DNA of 37,134 nucleotides, from NCBI GenBank assembly GCA_945860065.1, contig CAMAPI010000014.1, positions 1-37,134 of the forward strand, in the 5' to 3' direction. A program made the position numbers and the translations under genes. Below are positions 34,056 through 37,134 of this stretch, piece after piece. The notes beneath the pieces were generated by a model that searched no databases, was not told the DNA's origin, and was given only the letters and a program-made list of their open reading frames with translations. This DNA is from Chryseobacterium gleum. Lineage in GTDB: Bacteria; Bacteroidota; Bacteroidia; Flavobacteriales_D; Crocinitomicaceae. Every line of letters starts with the position of its first letter. Position 1 is the stretch's first letter.

Positions 34056-34465
34056 TTTCCAAAATATATGGTTACCTCGTTTCCAGAATCATTGAATTCT
34101 ATTTCGTCTGAAAGATTTTTCATTAAAAAGATTCCCCTTCCGTTTTCCTTTAAAATGTTTTCCGGGGCTGTTGGGTCAGGCAAATTATGGTAATCAAATC
34201 CTTTCCCTTCGTCTTTAACTGTAAAACAAAACGAGTCGGGCGCTTCGCCCACCGCGACAGCGATAGATAAACTTGGGTTTTCTTCGTTTCCGTGACTTAT
34301 TGCATTGTTAACTGCCTCAGTTACAGCAATTAACACATTTCCAAAGGCGTCCTCTTGAACACCAACTGTTTGACAAACCCTATCTACTAAATTCTCCACA
34401 TCCACTAAGGACTGAAAATCAGCAGGCAATGTTATTTCTTCAATAATGTTAAATCCTTTTTTCAT
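34052..34465 (-). CDS. Anti-sigma-factor-type ATP-binding protein (HATPase_c, RsbW-like)
   Basis: A 137-residue protein that is a single GHKL ATPase domain. The N box is LIAVTEAVNNAISHGNEE (about 45-62), the G1 box VKDEGKGFD (about 88-96) and the G2 box ENGRGIFLMKNL (about 109-120). The family contains RsbW and SpoIIAB, serine kinases that hold sigma factors and are released by anti-sigma-factor antagonists; no antagonist or sigma gene is adjacent, so partners are unknown. From memory the order DUF4175 - this ATPase - ybeY - mnmG is common in Flavobacteriales. It follows the DUF4175 gene by 21 bases. Confidence 0.9.
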   Translation of the reverse strand: MKKGFNIIEEITLPADFQSLVDVENLVDRVCQTVGVQEDAFGNVLIAVTEAVNNAISHGNEENPSLSIAVAVGEAPDSFCFTVKDEGKGFDYHNLPDPTAPENILKENGRGIFLMKNLSDEIEFNDSGNEVTIYFGK

Positions 34466-34486
34466 ATCGAGTATTACAGGAAAAAG

Positions 34487-37134
34487 TCATTCATTCAGGT
34501 TGAAGTATTGATTCGCCTTTTCTTTATAGTATAACCTCAGAGATGGGTCGGCGCTCTTCAATAATTCAATTTCCTTTAATTTGGTTTTGTTATACTCATC
34601 AAAACGAATTTTGTTACTAGAATCAGCATCTTTTCCTGATTTAGCCTCTCTCTTTTCTTCATAACCTCTTTCCATCAACGCATTTTCACTCTCTAAAAGC
34701 CTTGTTAATATCTCTTTTTGACGATTAACGAGGTCTTTATTACTGATCTTATTAATGATGTTTTTCTCCTGCTCTTCCAGTTCATTAATCAGGGGGTTTA
34801 ATTGATTGCCTAATCCCTTTCCGTTTTTATTCATTTCATTCCGCAGCTGTTCTAAACGCTGGCGAATAGCGGTTTGTTCTGCTGCCATTTTGGCCATTTC
34901 CTTGTTACCTAAGCCTAACATGTTTTGTCCTGAACCACCCGGGCTTGTCCCTGGTTGACTTCCTGGTTTGTTTCCTGGTTTGTCGCCTGGTTTATCTCCC
35001 CCAGGATTAGGTCCTTTTTGCATTTGCTCCAATTGTTTTTTAAGCATTTCCTTCATGTCCCCTGTTGACATTGATTGTCCCGGCTTAGGCTTCCCTTTAC
35101 CCGGATTATTACAACTTCCTGTTCCCGACATTTCCCCCTGCATTTGACTTTGCATACTTTGCAAGGCCTCATTTAAAAGAAGCGCGAGATTGTTGTAGGA
35201 GGTCATCACCAACTGCTGGTGTTTGTTTAATTCTTTCCTTCTGTGGTCATCTATATCTTCCACAGATAATTGGTGGTTCGACTCAATCGTGTTTAACTCA
35301 CTATCAATAAACGACGCTATTTTAGGTTGGCGTTTTGCTAGGGCAAGTAAACTATCTTTAATGATTTTGGTTTCATCAATAATTCGTTGTTGACGGCGCC
35401 CTAATTTTCTGTAAACAGGGTCCTGTGTTGTTATTTTAGAAAATTTATTCATCAGTGCTTCTTGATCAAAGCTTAAGGTCATCAGGCTCTCTAGAATATT
35501 CCGTAGTGATTTTATGTCCTCTTCCTGTTCCTTCTTGTTCGCTTGCTGCTGTTTTGAATTCAACTGATTGGCGATTGAATTCATTCCCTCAGATGCTGAC
35601 TTTTGTTTTTCTCCAACTTTTTTCTCTTTACCTTGTTCTAGGCCTTCTTTTGCCTCTTGTAAATCTTCGCTTACCTGATTTTCTAGTTCGTCCAGATTTC
35701 CTAAGTCCATCGGTTTGTCAAGCTCTTTATTTAATTCATTTAGCTTTTGCAGGTCTTTTTTTAATTCATCAAACTTTTTATTTAACTCCTCTTGTTTCTT
35801 TACCAACTCCTCCTTAGACAATTCCTTATTTAATTCATCACGAAGTTCGTCTTGTTCCTTAGCTAGCTCTTTCAATTCCTTTTCTACATCATCAATACGT
35901 TCGTTTAGCTGCATTTTCTTTAACATCTCAAGGCTTCGGTCGAGTTGCTTCTTCATGTCCTCGCTGGACTGATTCAGCTCTTCCATTTTATCCTTAATTT
36001 GTTCTTTGTCGTTTTGTTGTAACAACTTTTCTAAATCATCTAAAAGTTTTTTTAGCTCATCATCCATTAATTCTTTCAAGAGCTTTTCAATCATATCCTG
36101 TTTCTCTAGTAATTCTTGGTCCATAGGTGAGAGTTGGTTTTTTTCTTCCACACTTTTCTCCATCTCATTTTGTATCTTTTCTAAAGATTCTAGTAGGCTG
36201 GACTGCTCCTCTTTTAATTGTTGTACTTTATTAAGTTTGTTCCAATCGGAAGCCTTCGCGTTTAATGTTTCTTTTTTTAATTGTGTAATATTCTTTTGAA
36301 ATTCTTTTGTTTTCTTTAACAATTGATCCAGCTCTTCTTTGGTTTTATTTTGATCCTCTTGGCGTGAATCATTTAATTCCTCTAAACTAGGTAGTTCATA
36401 TGTAAACAACTGACTTTTAGTCGCTTTACTACCATTTACACCATCATTATCATATATTACAAAGTAGTATTCAATCTTATCATTTAATTTAATTTCTTCT
36501 CGTTTAAAGTCCACAGCAAAATTAAAGTTCATCTGAGAACCCGTGGCTTGTTGAACAGGTATTCTAACTTCTTTATTTAGTCCATTCTCAGAAATAATGT
36601 TGTAAATGAAAACAAGGGATTTTAATCCATAATCGTCAGTAGCCACTCCGTTAAAAAGTTTTATACCTTCTGATATGGAGTCAACTTTTTGGCTTATCTC
36701 TATCGTAGGAAACGCGTCTTTGATCACATTCATTTTATACTGTACAGTATCTAAATGATGAGAAAAGCGGTTTTCTAGTACAAATTTAAGTAGTCTATCA
36801 TCTTTACATACATGATTAAATTTGAAAGATTCAGTTTTAAATACAGATTTGATTTGATTCCAAAAAACCTGATTTCTAGCACTGTTATTTATTTGAACCT
36901 TCCATTCAATTTCTGTTCCTTCCGGAATAGTTAAGTCTCCAACATTCTCCACCAACTCATTTTGTTTACTTAGGTATGATGGATACGTACAAAACGCTTG
37001 TATTCTTCCAATTAAGGATTTACCGATGACATTTAATGGGTATCTTTTACTATCAAATTGATTAGTAGTAAAATAAAAACTAGTGTTTTTCTTAGGTTTT
37101 TTAATACTTCCAATAAACGTGTTTTTTGTTTTTC
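34487..37134 (-). CDS. DUF4175 family protein, N-terminus beyond the window (partial)
   Basis: The frame stays open to the last base of the window, so at least 882 residues are present and the start (probably two N-terminal membrane helices, by family) is missing; the TTG at 36955 is not a start. Order as seen: a beta-rich periplasmic region with FYFTTNQFDSKRYPLNV and VGDLTIPEGTEIEWKV (first 250 residues), a very long lysine/glutamate/leucine coiled coil (about 36380-35560), a helical part, a flexible linker of PG repeats (GDKPGDKPGNKPG, at 34938-34997) and a C-terminal helical region with EEQEKNIINKISN. The function is unknown; the structure suggests a long envelope-spanning or scaffold protein. 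It is the first known gene of the operon with the RsbW-like ATPase, ybeY and mnmG. Confidence 0.85.
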   Translation of the reverse strand, partial: KTKNTFIGSIKKPKKNTSFYFTTNQFDSKRYPLNVIGKSLIGRIQAFCTYPSYLSKQNELVENVGDLTIPEGTEIEWKVQINNSARNQVFWNQIKSVFKTESFKFNHVCKDDRLLKFVLENRFSHHLDTVQYKMNVIKDAFPTIEISQKVDSISEGIKLFNGVATDDYGLKSLVFIYNIISENGLNKEVRIPVQQATGSQMNFNFAVDFKREEIKLNDKIEYYFVIYDNDGVNGSKATKSQLFTYELPSLEELNDSRQEDQNKTKEELDQLLKKTKEFQKNITQLKKETLNAKASDWNKLNKVQQLKEEQSSLLESLEKIQNEMEKSVEEKNQLSPMDQELLEKQDMIEKLLKELMDDELKKLLDDLEKLLQQNDKEQIKDKMEELNQSSEDMKKQLDRSLEMLKKMQLNERIDDVEKELKELAKEQDELRDELNKELSKEELVKKQEELNKKFDELKKDLQKLNELNKELDKPMDLGNLDELENQVSEDLQEAKEGLEQGKEKKVGEKQKSASEGMNSIANQLNSKQQQANKKEQEEDIKSLRNILESLMTLSFDQEALMNKFSKITTQDPVYRKLGRRQQRIIDETKIIKDSLLALAKRQPKIASFIDSELNTIESNHQLSVEDIDDHRRKELNKHQQLVMTSYNNLALLLNEALQSMQSQMQGEMSGTGSCNNPGKGKPKPGQSMSTGDMKEMLKKQLEQMQKGPNPGGDKPGDKPGNKPGSQPGTSPGGSGQNMLGLGNKEMAKMAAEQTAIRQRLEQLRNEMNKNGKGLGNQLNPLINELEEQEKNIINKISNKDLVNRQKEILTRLLESENALMERGYEEKREAKSGKDADSSNKIRFDEYNKTKLKEIELLKSADPSLRLYYKEKANQYFNLNE
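34938..34997 (-). repeat. 12-bp in-frame tandem repeat in the DUF4175 gene
   Basis: Five 12-bp units follow each other, three of them nearly identical (CCTGGTTTGTTT, CCTGGTTTGTCG, CCTGGTTTATCT on the plus strand; 34962-34997), with two more divergent ones at 34938-34961. They encode a PG-based tetrapeptide linker. A unit length of 12 keeps the frame when copies are lost or gained. Confidence 0.75.

Noticed and set aside
34938-34997. Tandem repeat as a CRISPR-like array
   Set aside because: Units are 12 bp without spacers and lie inside a reading frame.
35455-36299. Overlapping plus-strand frames rich in Ser, Phe and Leu opposite the DUF4175 gene
   Set aside because: They are the antisense of a Glu/Lys/Leu coiled coil (codon complement gives Phe/Ser/Leu), show no family pattern and no promoter.

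Overview
The window reads as core chromosome of a Bacteroidota bacterium, most likely order Flavobacteriales (Crocinitomicaceae/Fluviicola-like by general impression; I could not run a comparison). Reasons: type IX secretion (T9SS) C-terminal sorting domains, promoters of the Bacteroidota form TTTG / TAnnTTTG instead of -35/-10 boxes, few Shine-Dalgarno sequences, split ATP synthase genes (atpD-atpC alone), and lineage-typical neighbourhoods. Base composition is moderately AT-rich and even. I see no tRNA, rRNA, CRISPR, insertion sequence, prophage or transfer boundary. No gene-free stretch exceeds 300 bases.

Layout. 1-350: end of a T9SS-exported protein and its terminator. 408-8635 (+): a small conserved protein, then a cytochrome oxidase module (ctaB, two subunit-III-like proteins with large insertions, subunit IV, a degenerate SCO-like protein, a true SCO1, DUF420/CtaM-like, a small membrane protein), a dCMP-deaminase-like enzyme and an S41 protease. 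8641-12695 (-): a possible 37-residue membrane peptide and an overlapping three-gene set (ABC exporter, Ca3427-type cytosolic binding protein, T9SS cargo). 12826-16859 (+): prs-rplY, then a GT2 transferase, dihydroorotase and a DUF4296 lipoprotein. 16856-22146 (-): envelope block uppS-bamA-ompH-ompH-murI. 22264-24057 (-): atpD-atpC. 24133-26675 (-): GT2, rbfA, LolC/E-like permease. 26764-30539 (+): MsbA-like exporter, fatty acid desaturase, YjbR protein, S4 RNA-binding protein. 30536-37134 (-): DUF4175 protein (cut by the window end), anti-sigma-type ATPase, ybeY, mnmG and a D-2-hydroxyacid dehydrogenase.

How parts work together. The first block serves assembly of a haem-copper oxidase (haem O synthesis, CuA loading, membrane subunits). 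The uppS-bamA-ompH-murI block makes the lipid carrier, outer-membrane protein machinery, periplasmic chaperones and D-glutamate for peptidoglycan. The last block carries two perfect 16-bp parS sites between ybeY and mnmG, one of them inside the last codons of ybeY, which suggests that this end of the window lies in the origin domain of the chromosome.

I found no clearly new multi-gene system; this is mostly core housekeeping DNA. The observations most worth a second look are the parS pair, five genes whose -7 promoter box ends exactly 4 nt before the ATG (probable leaderless mRNAs) against four with a 16-17 nt gap, the repeat-built insertions at the same loop of both oxidase subunit III proteins, and a SCO-like protein that keeps the CxxxC pair but has lost the copper-binding histidine.
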